Assembly (NCBI RefSeq): GCF_017591425.1 | Contig: NW_024466459.1 | Coordinates: 7,316,001-7,380,000 of the forward strand | Direction of reading: 5' to 3' | DNA: 64,000 bases | From: Ochotona curzoniae | Taxonomy: Eukaryota > Chordata > Mammalia > Lagomorpha > Ochotonidae | Shown here: piece after piece, positions 35,865-46,310 of the stretch | Position numbering within the stretch: the stretch's first letter is position 1 | How the letters are laid out: each line of letters opens with the position of its first letter | Translations under genes and position numbers: made by a program | The notes under the pieces: generated by a model | Database searches by the model: none | Told to the model about the DNA's origin: nothing | What the model saw: only the letters and a program-made list of their open reading frames with translations

Positions 35865-36040
35865 ACATGAGGTGGTGGTAAATAATTGATGCTGTTTTTA
35901 TTACCAAGTAGTTACCATAATAATGACATTCATAACGCAGTCTTAAATTATTCCACATAATGGGGAAAAAAATTAAATGTTGCCCCTTATCATCAGCCAG
36001 AATATAAATGGCGCTTACATAATAGATGGTCATCTTCTGT
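35865..36040. promoter_or_regulatory. Candidate conserved enhancer-like block rich in TAAT words
   Basis: Single-copy AT-rich segment dense in homeodomain core words: 'gtaaataattgatgc', 'tttttattaccaag', 'accataataatgac', 'cttaaattattcc', 'aaaaaattaaatg', 'cataatagatgg'. It is not a SINE tail or simple repeat and is bordered by GC-rich sequence. That is typical of developmental enhancers, but it is inference without alignment. Confidence 0.35.
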
Positions 36041-36298
36041 GGGGGGCCTGGCAGCAGTGGGCAGCCTGGGGCCAGGCTAGTTGGCATGATAAGCAGCCAG
36101 CTTCAGAGCAAACAGGAACTTGTAGTGGCACAAGATAGGGTCCTGCCTTGAGCCTACCAAGCAGGTCATGGTCTTCCCTGCCTCAGTTTACCTATTCGGG
36201 GATGGTAGCCCTAATCAGGATCCCAGAAGACAAGGAGGATGGCCATTCAAGGTCCTGGGCCTCCGTTGTTTCTATAAGATGTCTTCTAAAGGCTTATC

Positions 36299-36487
36299 GA
36301 TTTGAAAGGCAGAATAACAGAGGAAGAGGTCTTCCAGCTGCTGGCTTACTCCCAAATGCCTGCAGCAGACAGAGGCAGCCGAAGCCTAAGCCAGAACCGG
36401 AGAACTCTACCTGGGTCTCCCACAGAGCAGCAGGTGCTCACAGAGGCAGGAGCAGGAAGCTGGATCAGAGGTGCAGAGGGGACAGTG
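36299..36487 (-). mobile_element. CSINE, head missing
   Basis: Minus-strand 3' two-thirds: 'gatttgaaaggcagaataac', 'cttccagctgctggcttact', 'tacctgggtctcccacagag', 'caggaagctggatcagaggt'. It stops where an opposite-strand copy begins, with the 12-base palindrome gtgtggccacac (36485-36496) at the junction. Confidence 0.85.
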
Positions 36488-36553
36488 TGGCCACACAGAA
36501 AGTTAAGCTGTCACCTACGATGCTGGCATCCCATTGGAGTGCTGGTTTATGCC

Positions 36554-36927
36554 CCAGCTGCTCCACTTTTTTTCCCCTTCTATTTTAATTTTAGGATACA
36601 ATTCCATAGCCTCTGGAATTTCCCTTACTGCCTCCCCAAGTTCCCTCCCCCCAACTTATCTCTCCCATATTATTACAATAGTATAGTCCATCATAAGCAG
36701 TCATAAGCCCATCAGTCAGCTGTTTAAGTGTATCCTGACGTTGCGGGTACAAACACTGGCAGAGAGCCCAGTATCCTACTGTCAAGATACTTCCAACACT
36801 TTCATTGGGAGTCCATCTTTGATTTGGAAGTAGAGATGCTTACTGCATTGTATCTTCACATCTGGATATGACAGTCTCTATTACACAGTTACTATACATT
36901 CCCTCAAATGCCAGCTGCTCCACTTTT
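36554..36927 (-). mobile_element. 5'-truncated retroposon with perfect 17-base TSD
   Basis: Insert 36571-36910 is bounded by ccagctgctccactttt at 36554-36570 and 36911-36927. The minus-strand reading ends in an A-rich stretch ('ttaaaatagaaggggaaa') next to the duplication, so the insert is minus-strand. The target reads TT/AAAAG on that strand, the classic L1 endonuclease site. No coding part is visible. I take it as the 3' end of a lagomorph L1, by structure rather than by match. Confidence 0.85.
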
Positions 36928-37076
36928 AATCCAGTTTTCCGCTAATGTGTCTAAGAAAGTCAAGGAACGTGGCCCAAGTACTTGGATTGTTGCCATTTAG
37001 TCCTAGACTCCCAACTGCAACATGCTCCAGCCTTGGCCACAGAGGCCATTTGGGGAGTGAACCAGCAGACTGAATT

Positions 37077-37114
37077 TTTCTCTCTCTCTGTGTGTGTGTG
37101 TGTGTGTGTGTATG
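37077..37114 (+). repeat. (CT)n(TG)n microsatellite
   Basis: CT repeats pass into about 10 TG repeats (37090-37110), formed within the pyrimidine-rich end of the SINE. Confidence 0.95.
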
Positions 37115-37429
37115 TACCTCTAATCCTACACTTTCAAGTAAATAAATACATCATCAAAAGCAGCAAACAGAAGCAACAGCAGCTCTGAGCAGGTGGGACT
37201 TGAACCAAGCACTCCCCTACAGGATGCAGGTGTCCTGAGCAGTGGCTTGCCCTGCTGTTTTGGGAAGCCCTTTCCCTCCCCCCACTGAAGTATGACTCCT
37301 CCTGCCCTGACAAGGCACTGGGGTTGCACCACTGGCTCAATTTCAGTTCTTGCCCTGTTAGCAACCGCTCTACCTCAGTCAGTGATCAGCCAGGCCGACT
37401 GTAAGCCTCCAGCTGGTCTGTCCTGGAGG

Positions 37430-37650
37430 CTTTCACGATTCTGGCTGTGGGTATATCACCTAGCGGCAGGGCTGTCCCACACTGGAGCAGTCTGCTTGGA
37501 GTGCTAGCTCCCACTTCAAACTCCAGCCTCCTGCCAATGACAAACCCTAGGAGGTGGCACTGGTGGCTCCAGTGACTGAGCCTTGCCTCCCACAAGGGGA
37601 TCTGTGCTCCTGGCCTCCCAGCTCTGGCCCTTGTCTGGCCCAGTTTGTGT
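37430..37650 (+). mobile_element. CSINE, old truncated copy
   Basis: Partial order: 'tatatcacctagcggcaggg', 'cttggagtgctagctcccac', 'aaactccagcctcctgccaa', 'gtggcactggtggctccagt'. The 3' third is absent. Confidence 0.6.
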
Positions 37651-37939
37651 GTGCATCTGAGAAGGAAACCAACTGTTGACAACTTCCTCCAGGAAGCCTT
37701 CCTGCTAGAAACACTGGGCCTCTTCTGGGTCAGCCACTTGTGTCCCAAGACACTTGTGTCACTCATTTACCAAACTGCAGAGTAACCTGCCAGTTTCCTT
37801 GGCCATGTCAGAACAACAGGGCTCTGAATGGAGGGACTGCGTCCTCTGCGGCTCTGATGTGAAGGCCCAGGCTACTGTCTGTTCAACAATGCAGTTAGCT
37901 AACTGGGATGAACCATGCTGCAAGCCCTATGCTGTGTAA

Positions 37940-37965
37940 CAGCAGCAGCAGCAGCAGCAGCAGCA
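37940..37965 (+). repeat. (CAG)8 trinucleotide repeat
   Basis: Eight CAG units after 'gctgtgtaa'. No exon context is visible, so it is treated as non-coding. Confidence 0.97.
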
Positions 37966-38689
37966 ACACAAAGACCCAGGAAAGTGCAAAATGGCTAGGC
38001 CCTTATGAAGGAGAGTGGGATTGGTGCAGAGAGGGAGGAAAAGGCTTACAGGTGCACAACAGCTGATGGCCAGCAGTGCGGCTTTCATGGCTTCCTCGTT
38101 CATATTGACTGAGAAAGAGCTCCGTCTTGGCTTCGAGACCACATTGGGACAGGGGGCTTCCCTCTCAGGACTTCACCCCAAGGTCCCTCCTCCTTTCCTC
38201 TTTCTGACAGATCTTCCCAGCCTGCAGCCCACAAGCCCCCCAAGGCTGCATCTTCCAGGCACTTTCCCCTTCACCCCCACAGCCTGGGCCTAAAGCTTCA
38301 CCGGAGCAGGAGATGAAACACACATGTCCCCTGCTGGAGCTGAGGTATGAACGAGGCCATCTCTCGGTCTATCTTTTCAGGAACAAAACTCTATTTTCGG
38401 CTGCTGTTCCCAACTGAGCCTGTTGGATCCCATAAGCCCGATTCGCTGGCTCCGCACAGGCCTGCACAGAGACAGCTCAGAAAGGTTCTACACAGCCTGC
38501 AGAGAGCCCTGTACGCCAGGCAGTGACTCTCCCAAGCCAGCCGGGGCTCCCATCGGCGAGCTGGGCAGAGACATGGAGTCTGGCACAAGTTTCCCAATCA
38601 GTATGTTGCATCACCTGCTTAAAATATCACATTTCTTAAAATAACAAGACGAATGGAAAGTACTGCAAGCGTCTAAGTGGAACTAGGCG

Positions 38690-38990
38690 CCAGCTTTTCG
38701 ATCCGCATTGGTCGTCCCGTGCTTTTAATCTAATCACAGATTTGATTAAGTCACAGTCACGTGATCTACGTGGAGTCTTTTGTGATTTCTCTCCAGTCTG
38801 AGAACCTCCATCTGGCGTATCTGTCCCGACTGACATGGAGCTTTCAGATGTTATCTGATTGGACGGAAATGTTATGCAAATAGCCGGTATGCTGTATCGT
38901 TTAAGGCATGAAGACAAGGAAAAACAAGTTTGTATTTGCTCAGCATAGATGTGAGTTTTGTGTCAAATATTTTCAATTTGTTGCTGGTGA
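38690..38990. promoter_or_regulatory. Candidate regulatory block with octamer and E-box
   Basis: Repeat-free, CpG-retaining segment. It includes an E-box CACGTG (38758-38763), an ATTGG inverted CCAAT core (38859-38863 region) and an exact POU octamer ATGCAAAT (38874-38881). It also carries 'tttaatctaatcacaga' and 'gatttgattaagtca'. The clustering of known motif cores in single-copy DNA suggests an enhancer. Motif matches alone are weak evidence. Confidence 0.35.
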
Positions 38991-39718
38991 GCCGTGGATA
39001 CTGAACCCCTAGGAGAGGTGGGTGGGTCATGTTCTTGTTCACTGGACCTGCAGTGAATGTCCATGCGGCGGGGAGCTGTGGCCACGGCAGGGACCACTGT
39101 AGCACACGCACACGGACGTACATAACGCTGCCCGTAATGCGAGGGAGTCATAGACTGCAGGCAGCCTCTGCAGGGCTCCGGACCACAAGCACACAACTCC
39201 AGATGTTCATGTAAAGAAAGAATAGCAACCATCAGAATCCCTGAGGTGACGCCTTCGTGTGCCAAATCCAACTGCTGGATGCCTCTGCCTCTGTTGGCAT
39301 GTATGCATTGCATGAAGTTGCTCCCCAACAATACTACTGCATCTGTTGAGGCTCAGGAGAAGATGGTGGGGGGAGACTCAGTAGATCCGGGGCAGGTTGG
39401 AGCCAATCACAGAGTTGGCTACGGATGAAGGAGGATTCCAGATGGTTCTAGAACAGCACTGGAAGACTGTCTGAGATAACGCTGCCAGGAGCCAAGTTTG
39501 CTGATCATGGCAGCCAAGAATATTGGCACACTGCAACTGGTGGTGACTTTTAGAAGCATGTGCCCTATTTCATTGGCTTCTGGTGTTTCTGATTTTACTA
39601 CATTGATTTGTACTGACAGCTTGTTGGTTTGATGATAGCTCAACTGCCAAAAGCCTCAGGCCTAACTTATACCTAATTTTATGTTCATAAATATTTATGC
39701 TTATAAATGTGGGTAGAA

Positions 39719-40433
39719 CTGTTATGGTTTGAATATGATTTGGCCCCAAAACGTATATAAAACTTTAATCCCCAAACTTGTAAATTAACAGAGGAAGGTG
39801 GAGACTTAATCCAATTATATCATTAAGGAAGTGGGTCCTAATGGAGGAGGGTCCATAAGACCCTGAGGGTTAGCTGGGAGCGGTAGCCTAGCGGCTACAG
39901 TCCTCACCTTGCACATGCCAGGATCCCATATGGGTGCCAGTTCTAATCCTGACAGCCCTGGTTCCCATCCAGCTCCCTGGGAAAGCAGTAGAGGATGGCC
40001 CAAAGCCTTGGGACCCTGCACCTATGTGGGAGACCAGGAGAAATCTCCAGGCTCCTGGCTGCAGATCAGTGCCGCTCCAGCCGACACAGTCACTTGCAGA
40101 GTGAATCAGTGGAGGAAGATCTTCCTCTCTGTCTCTCCTTCTCTCTGCATATCCGACTTCCCAATAGAAGACCCTGGGGGCACACTTTGAACGCACTCCC
40201 AATGCCTGTGTGTCTCTCCCCCTGCACCCTCTCGCTTCCTGGCTCACTGATCATCCTCTGTAGTTTTCTGCTATACATCACAGTCCTCTCACCAAAGCCA
40301 AAATCTGCCCAAAGTCATGACATTTATACCTTAGACCCCTAAAACTCAGCCAAATAAGTTTCTTGGCTTCGTAAGTTGGGCTGGCTGCCTCGGGTATTTT
40401 GTCATGCTAACAAAGGAAAAGCCTGTCTAACAG
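39719..40433 (+). mobile_element. MST-like MaLR LTR, interrupted by a SINE
   Basis: Starts 'tgttatggtttgaatatgat', the recognised opening of MST/THE1-class LTRs, with 'ccccaaacttgtaaattaac' and 'aggaagtgggtcctaatgg' before the insertion. It resumes at 40181 with 'ttcctggctcactgatcatc', 'actcagccaaataagtttc' and 'gggtattttgtcatgctaac'. No internal proviral region or partner LTR is visible, so it is a solo LTR. Confidence 0.75.
39857..40180 (+). mobile_element. CSINE nested in the MST-like LTR, with TSD
   Basis: Element 39870-40167: 'gggagcggtagcctagcggc', 'ccatatgggtgccagttcta', 'gaaagcagtagaggatggcc', 'ctccaggctcctggctgcag', tail 'cgacttcccaatag'. aagaccctgaggg (39857-39869) recurs as aagaccctggggg (40168-40180). 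The head is of the form I associate with pika. Confidence 0.96.
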
Positions 40434-40466
40434 TGTAACGGTACAGTGAAACCAGCTTGGGGACTA

Positions 40467-40770
40467 GCACTGGTGCGGTGGCTCAGCCACCCCTTGCAGT
40501 GGCTGCACTGCATCCTCCATTGGAGTGCTGCTTTGAGTTCTGGTGGCTCCACTTCTGATCCAGATCTCTGCTTGATGTACCTGGGAAAGCTGAGGAAGAT
40601 AAACCAAGGATGTGGGGCCCTGCCATCCATGTGGGAGCCCAAATGGAGTTCCTGGTTCTACACTTCAGCCTACACTAGTCCTAGCCACTAGGGGATCAAT
40701 GCATGGAAGACCAATCTGGCTGTGTCTCTTTCTCTCCTTTTCAGATGAATAAATCTTTCTTTAAAATAGC
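40467..40770 (+). mobile_element. CSINE
   Basis: Full-length order with 'actggtgcggtggctcagcc', 'ccattggagtgctgctttga', 'ccatgtgggagcccaaatgg', 'ctagccactaggggatcaat', tail 'cagatgaataaatctttc'. The 'ttggagtgctgctttgagtt' form marks an older subfamily. Confidence 0.92.
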
Positions 40771-42194
40771 TTGAACACACTTTGGGGATGAGTGTGTTTT
40801 TATTTTCTTTAAAATGAATCACTCAAACAGGAGAGCCACAAGCCTGGATGCAATTCTTGTCCTCCTTGCTTCCCTCCCAACTGACTCAAAATGGAGGGAT
40901 TTTTCTGCCTCCAAATTTTGCAATGAAACTGAAAAACATAACAGTCCTTAGTGACCCGATAATTTGTTTCCTACACTCAAAATAACAAGAGCTATTTAAG
41001 TTACCACTCTCCAGGCCTCCACATTGAACTGGCTGAGCAAGACACCGTGCATACTTCCGTTTGCAGATAAATGTCTTCCTGATGACTTGTTTTGCCCTAA
41101 ATTGCCGTTTCCCAGAGTTCCCTGTTCCATGAAGATGCTTCAAAGAGATCTATGAACTAATATATTCAGTAAAGTATGTGAAAGCAGAGAATGACCCAGA
41201 GAGCCCAGAGTAAAGACCGTGGCTTCATGCAGTCCCACATCCGCCATACTCACTTGGACATATGTACGAGCGACTAATATTTAGCAGATGCAGCCTGAGG
41301 ATTTCCAAAGCAATTTGCTTTGGGGTTCATGCTCAGAATACTCAGCAAAGCACTTCTCATGCTGGAACATGATCATTTTGGAGCTCTTGGCTTCAAACTT
41401 TCATCACTTGCACAGAGAAAGGTCTGAGTTTATCATCTTTGAAGATGACTCGGTAGAACTTTTCACACAGACACACTCGCACGCACATTCTGTTACAGTC
41501 AGAGCAGCTAAGGACCAGAAAAACCAAGCAGGCAATTATTCTACAAAGACCCAGCTCCCTTCCCCTTTTTTTTTTTACCACAATCTTAAAAACATAAGAA
41601 TTAAAACTCTAACCCTTCTATTATGAATGCTGGAAAGAGATTCTTATCCCAGCACTGCTGGGGGAGAAAAGCCTGAAGTTTGGCTTCTCACCAATCTTTA
41701 GAGCTTTGACTATCAAAAACAAACAAACAAACAAACAAAACGATTTTTCTCAACTGCAGAATAAAAGGAGAGGGAGACATGGAGGGAAAAAGAGGGAAGG
41801 AAGGGAGGGTGGGTGAGCTAACAAGCAAGCCAAAGAGCCAGCCCCTAGACAATCACACGCCATAAAGCAGACAGAGCTCTCTACTTCTGGAAAGAAATCC
41901 CAGTGTTAGGACAATGCAAAGTGGAAGCAGAGAAAATGAGTAGGGATGGAAATAAACAAGCTTGGTATCGACCTTAAAGCTACTTTACAAACAGTAACTC
42001 GGCCTGCACAAACCCTCTGCTCTGTAACATGCTTAGCTTCCAACATGCTTTCTCTTCTGTTCCTACACTCAATCCTCAACATCTTGCGACTACAGCAGAT
42101 TGCAAACATCACGATCCCTGTTATGGGCCAAGCCATGATCCTTCCCCTCCAACCTGAGGGTCTCTAACCCTCCTCTAACCGGAGGATCTCAGAA
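40771..42194. other. Single-copy DNA, no gene seen
   Basis: Repeat-free apart from a T run at 41568-41578, (AAAC)6 at 41716-41740 and a GA-rich patch at 41760-41810. Open frames near 41290-41630 and 41900-42170 lack splice support. Confidence 0.45.
41716..41740 (+). repeat. (AAAC)6 microsatellite
   Basis: Six AAAC units following 'tgactatc'. Confidence 0.95.
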
Positions 42195-42490
42195 TTCAAC
42201 CAGGTTTAGAGACAGGGCCTGTAAAGATACGATTAAACTGAGATCCTTAGGGGAACCCTCATCAGATATAACTGGGGTCTTTGTAAGAATTTTAGATACA
42301 GAAGAAAGATGGTGTGAAGGGACTGGAAGAAGACACACCTGCAAGCCAAGGAGGCAGGCCTGCAGCAGAGCCTCATGACCCTGCTCGGGAACCAACACTG
42401 CCTATACCTGGACGTGGACGTCCAGCCTCCAGCAACATGAAACAGAAAATATATGCTGCTTAAGCCACTCAGTTTATGTAACTGCTAAAA
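42195..42490 (+). mobile_element. Old MaLR-type LTR remnant
   Basis: Ordered resemblance to an ancient mammalian LTR: 'taaactgagatccttagggg', 'catcagatataactggggtc', 'tttgtaagaattttagatac', 'aagccaaggaggcaggcctg', 'acgtccagcctccagcaaca', 'tgctgcttaagccactcagt'. These phrases are typical of MLT/MST elements. Confidence 0.6.
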
Positions 42491-42682
42491 CAGACCAGAC
42501 CTGGAGAACAAACATAACCACTACTCCACAAGTGCAGGAAGCTAAGGACTTACTCAGCATGGCACAGAAAGGTTTGAACTCTTTTATTTCCAAATCCCAC
42601 CATTCCTCTGCACCCCGTAGCCCCTTGTGGGCAACTGGCACTGCATTGAGCAACCTGGAATCAAGACACAACATCAAGGGTA

Positions 42683-42960
42683 GACGCTTGGTTCAGTAGG
42701 TAAGATGCTGGTGGAGGCACCCACACCTCACATTGGAGTGCTGGGGTCTGATAGTCAGCTCCAGCTCCTGACTCCAGCTTCCAACCAAAACACTCAGGGA
42801 GACAGTGGTGAGGGTTCCAATAACTGGGTTCCTGACACCCACATGTAAGACCTGCCTTAGGATCCCGGCTTCAGCCCATCCCAACTTGGAATCCTAGCTT
42901 CAGCAAATGGGGGCTCTGTTCCCCCACCTGCTTCTCAAATAAAAAAATACAGAAGTAATA
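42683..42960 (+). mobile_element. CSINE, old subfamily
   Basis: 'ttggttcagtaggtaagatg', 'tcacattggagtgctggggt', 'gactccagcttccaaccaaa', 'taactgggttcctgacaccc', 'gggggctctgttcccccacc', tail 'cttctcaaataaaaaaatac'. Confidence 0.9.
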
Positions 42961-44410
42961 CAGAGCTATGGTATGTATGTGGCTTTGTGTATACACTGGG
43001 TGCTATGTTGAGAGCCACATGGTGAAGAGAGCCTGATGCTCACACTGGGGGTAGTAATGAGTAACTCCTCTTAGACTGGCTTGCCTCGTTGTTCCTGGCA
43101 GGAGCCCAGAGAACAGAACCATGACCTCAACCTCTTCTCAGCCTGTCCATGGCCAGACAAGAATAAATCACTCCAATGATGCAAGGAGATGGAAGATCCA
43201 GTCTCCAGACCAGACCTCCCAGCCACAAGACAAAAAATTGGAGGAAGTTATATGTTGTGGTTCCAGAGGACCCAAGATGAAAAACACAACACAGGGAGGT
43301 TGGTCCTTGGAAGGCATAAAGATTCCCTCAACACAAAGCTAGAACGTTGAACCATCCAATGCCTGCCAAAGGCACAAGCAGCTAAGGACTCAAAGAATAG
43401 CACACTTGCCCACAAAAATGCCAAGGGGACATCAGTGTTGGTTTCCCAAGCCAGCTCAGGCAAAGCACACCAATGCCTCTAATGAGCTGGGCAGAAGCCT
43501 TAAAATGGGCAGCCTGGAGGACACCAGAGGGGTAGTGGACATAAGGAGATGAAAACAGCACAGTCACCCCCTCTCATCCTCAGGCCAAGATGTTCCTCAA
43601 CGCCACAGCCTGCGACCTCCATACCCCAGACAGAGCCTTCTCATCCTATGGGACTGTGCCCACCCAGGTCTAAAATCTCAAACCAGTTCTGAAAATACTT
43701 GTTGATATCCCATCAACTGCCACCTCTGAGCGACAGCTCATGACAGCAGCATGGCTTGCTGGGGTATTCAGCCCAAACCAAAGCTGCAGCCAAAGGTGGT
43801 CCTCCAGGATTTGGGGGATGGTGGGCAGTGCAGGGGAGAGTGGAGATTCCAGAGCTGTTTTGTGCTGAGGAATCAGTGTGGGACCGTGGGACTGTCTGCA
43901 AACCACTTCAAAAGAAAAGCTGTGGCTTTGAGGAACATATTTTGAGTTTTTGTTTGTTTGTTTGGAAATGAGGTTTCATCCATGGAATCTCCCTGCTTGG
44001 AACACAGTTAATTATTCAACTTATCTCAGCTTGAAGGGGACTTGGCAGCTGAGCAGGAACTGAAGCCTTTTGCTTCTGACAGGTTCCTCCGCTTTCTGCT
44101 GTGATTGGGAGGTGGACATTGTTCCTCTGTCTCTCTCTTACATTCCATAGCAAAGCACCGCATAAAAACAGCACCACTGTTATGAGCCTTCTATTATCAG
44201 GCGTCCTGTCAACCAGCAGATCTCAGCTCTGGCTTGTATGAGTTCAGGGTCTAGGTATGGCATAGGCTGGCTCCTCAACTCCATTCCCCAGGCTGTGGCT
44301 GTGGGCTGTGATTTCACCTGAGAGTCAGGGTCCTCTGCCCAGGCACTGGCGGGTACAAGAACTCAGTTTCTTGAACATGAAGGACTAAGGTCCCTGTTTT
44401 CTTGCTGACT
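42961..44410. other. Single-copy DNA, no gene seen
   Basis: Contains (TTTG)4 at about 43947-43964. The part 43080-43700 could be old repeat-derived sequence, but I cannot name it. Confidence 0.4.
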
Positions 44411-44719
44411 GGGGCCAACAGTGTGGAGCAGTGAGTTGAGCTTGAACTTGCGATGCCAGCATCTACATGACTGTTGGCTCACACTGGCTGCCCCACTTCG
44501 GATTCAGCTCCCTGCCAACACGTCCAGGAAAGCAGTGGAAGATGGCCTGGGAGCTAAGGTTCCTACAGCTCACATGGGGATCTAGCTGGAGTTGCAGGCT
44601 CCTTCCTGGCTTTGACCTGACCTAGCCCCAGCAGAGGCAGCCATTTAGGGAACAAAGTAGCAGCTGGAGGATCAATCTCTCTCCTTCTCTCTAATCTTTC
44701 AAATAAATAAATAAATAAC
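44411..44719 (+). mobile_element. CSINE
   Basis: 'ggggccaacagtgtggagca', 'cttcggattcagctccctgc', 'gtggaagatggcctgggagc', 'gaggcagccatttagggaac', tail 'atctttcaaataaataaata'. The (AAAT)n tail is intact. Confidence 0.94.
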
Positions 44720-46023
44720 TCTGCCAGCTGGGGACAACTCTCCACTTCCAGAAGCTGCCCTCGGATCTCACCATTTGGCTTCTCCATGGGCAACTTAAAT
44801 GGCTGCTTGCTTCTTCAAGGCATGCAGGAGACCTTGAAGAGGGACCATCCTGTGTTCAGAGGCTGACCATAGCAGGTCAGTGCAGGATAATATCCCTTTT
44901 GACAGGTTGACAACGGATTAATTGATGCCCAATCCATAAGCTAACGGCAGGGAGAGCCCACCCAGGGGTGGGGATGGTGCAGGGTCCAAGCGAGGATGTA
45001 CAACCCAGAATGCTATCCCTCACAAAGCTCCCTCCACTGATACCTCTGCCATCATGAGATTTCTAGAGTCTACATGTTCCCTTAGGAGACTAAACCTGGG
45101 GCAACATGTTATGCACAAGGAGCGCTGTTCTACCAATTCTTTGTGGCCCAAATTTCCAATGGGAACTCCAACCGCACAGCACTAATCTCATTTCATGTGA
45201 TTTGCTGGGGAACGCCAAGAGGGCAGTGTCCAGACACTGTGCAAGGCAGAGGCAGAAGTTCAGCCACTCCGGGAAGACATCTTGTGGGGAAGCACAGAAT
45301 GCACAGTGCCCAGGAGCCCACCACCAGGATCCACAAACATGTTTCAATTCCTTCTCAAACCAGAAGACAACATGAGAACAATGCTACATTAGGCAGGAAG
45401 TGTGTGTGAGAGAGCGGGCCTAAGGAAAATAATGCATCCCAGAAGCTGGGGCGCACACGTGGCAAGTGGCCCAGTATTTGACACTACAGAAGTCCTGGTC
45501 TCAGCCTCTCTGCAACCAAGCAAAGCTTCCCTGGGAAACCCTCTCTAGTTACACAACTAGTTACTCAGTACCAACTAGTTACACAGTGTGATAACACTGA
45601 GCAATAAAGCCTTGAGAACCCATGTGACCACCCTGAGTACTGAAACCTTGGGAGGAATATTACCTAATTCACACTCAGCAACCCCTCTCCTGGAGAAGGA
45701 AGGAAAGGAGAAAGGACAGGCAGAACTGGACCCCAATCCAGTATGTTCCAGTCTGAATTCAGACGGCACACTCAGCTCTCAGCCCTTTCCTGCCAGCTGT
45801 CCTCTCTCCATTCAGCCCTGAAAGCTGGCTTTCCCCAGCCTGGGTGGCTGACCACTCCCAGGTTCTGTCTGTGGGTGCCCATCTGTGCTGATGGATGCCC
45901 TGCTGTTTTAAACCTTGCTACCTTGCTGGCCACTGCCCTCTGTCTCATATCTGAATTCTTTCTTGTGTGAAGACAAGAACCTATTCTACCCATCTCCATT
46001 AACAAGTACGAAATTATGAATCC
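44720..46023. other. Single-copy DNA, no gene seen
   Basis: Segment 45440-45560 faintly resembles a SINE head. 45547-45585 has three copies of 'ctagttac' spaced 13 to 18 bases apart. Segment 45760-45985 ends with 'ctgaattctttcttgtgtga', which could be an LTR remnant. None of these is firm. Confidence 0.35.
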
Positions 46024-46310
46024 AGGAGCTGATGTGGCAGAGTGCGTTCAAGTGCTGCCTGACACCCCAACACCCCGTGTACACACTACACGGAGTCCCG
46101 GCATCTGATCCACCCCCTGGTAGTGCACCTAAGAAAGCAGTGCAAGACAACCCCTGTGACTGGGAGTGCCTCGCACCTGGGAGATCCCACACTAGTTTCC
46201 TGGCTTCACCCTGGACCAGCCCTGGCTGCTTCAGCCATTTAGGGAGTGAATCACCAAATAGATCTCTCTCACTCTCACTCTGCCTTTGAAACAAAAGCTA
46301 TTTTTTAAAA
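46024..46310 (+). mobile_element. CSINE
   Basis: 'ggagctgatgtggcagagtg', 'tagtgcacctaagaaagcag', 'cctcgcacctgggagatccc', 'tcagccatttagggagtgaa', tail 'actctgcctttgaaacaaaa'. Confidence 0.9.

Larger units (their letters stand above)
36488..37150 (+). mobile_element. CSINE split by a later retroposon
   Basis: The head and upstream part lie at 36488-36570 ('ttaagctgtcacctacgatg', 'ctggcatcccattggagtgc') and the remainder at 36911-37150 ('aatccagttttccgctaatg', 'ggcccaagtacttggattg', 'catttggggagtgaaccagc', tail 'ctttcaagtaaataaataca'). A (CT)n(TG)n run replaces part of the pyrimidine-rich end. Ligating the two parts in silico across one copy of the 17-base duplication restores family order. Confidence 0.93.
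37651..39718. other. Single-copy stretch with CAG repeat and CpG-bearing segments
   Basis: No recent SINE over about 2 kb. It contains the (CAG)8 tract, a candidate regulatory block (38690-38990) and a CpG-bearing segment at 39050-39180 with a 122-codon minus-strand open frame (38963-39331) that matches no family I know. Either a decayed processed pseudogene or conserved non-coding DNA would fit the last segment. Confidence 0.4.

Noticed and set aside
45547..45585. Three 'ctagttac' words as a possible CRISPR-like or integration repeat
   Set aside because: Repeats are only 8 bases with irregular spacing; simple local duplication is sufficient. No CRISPR architecture occurs anywhere in this eukaryotic window.
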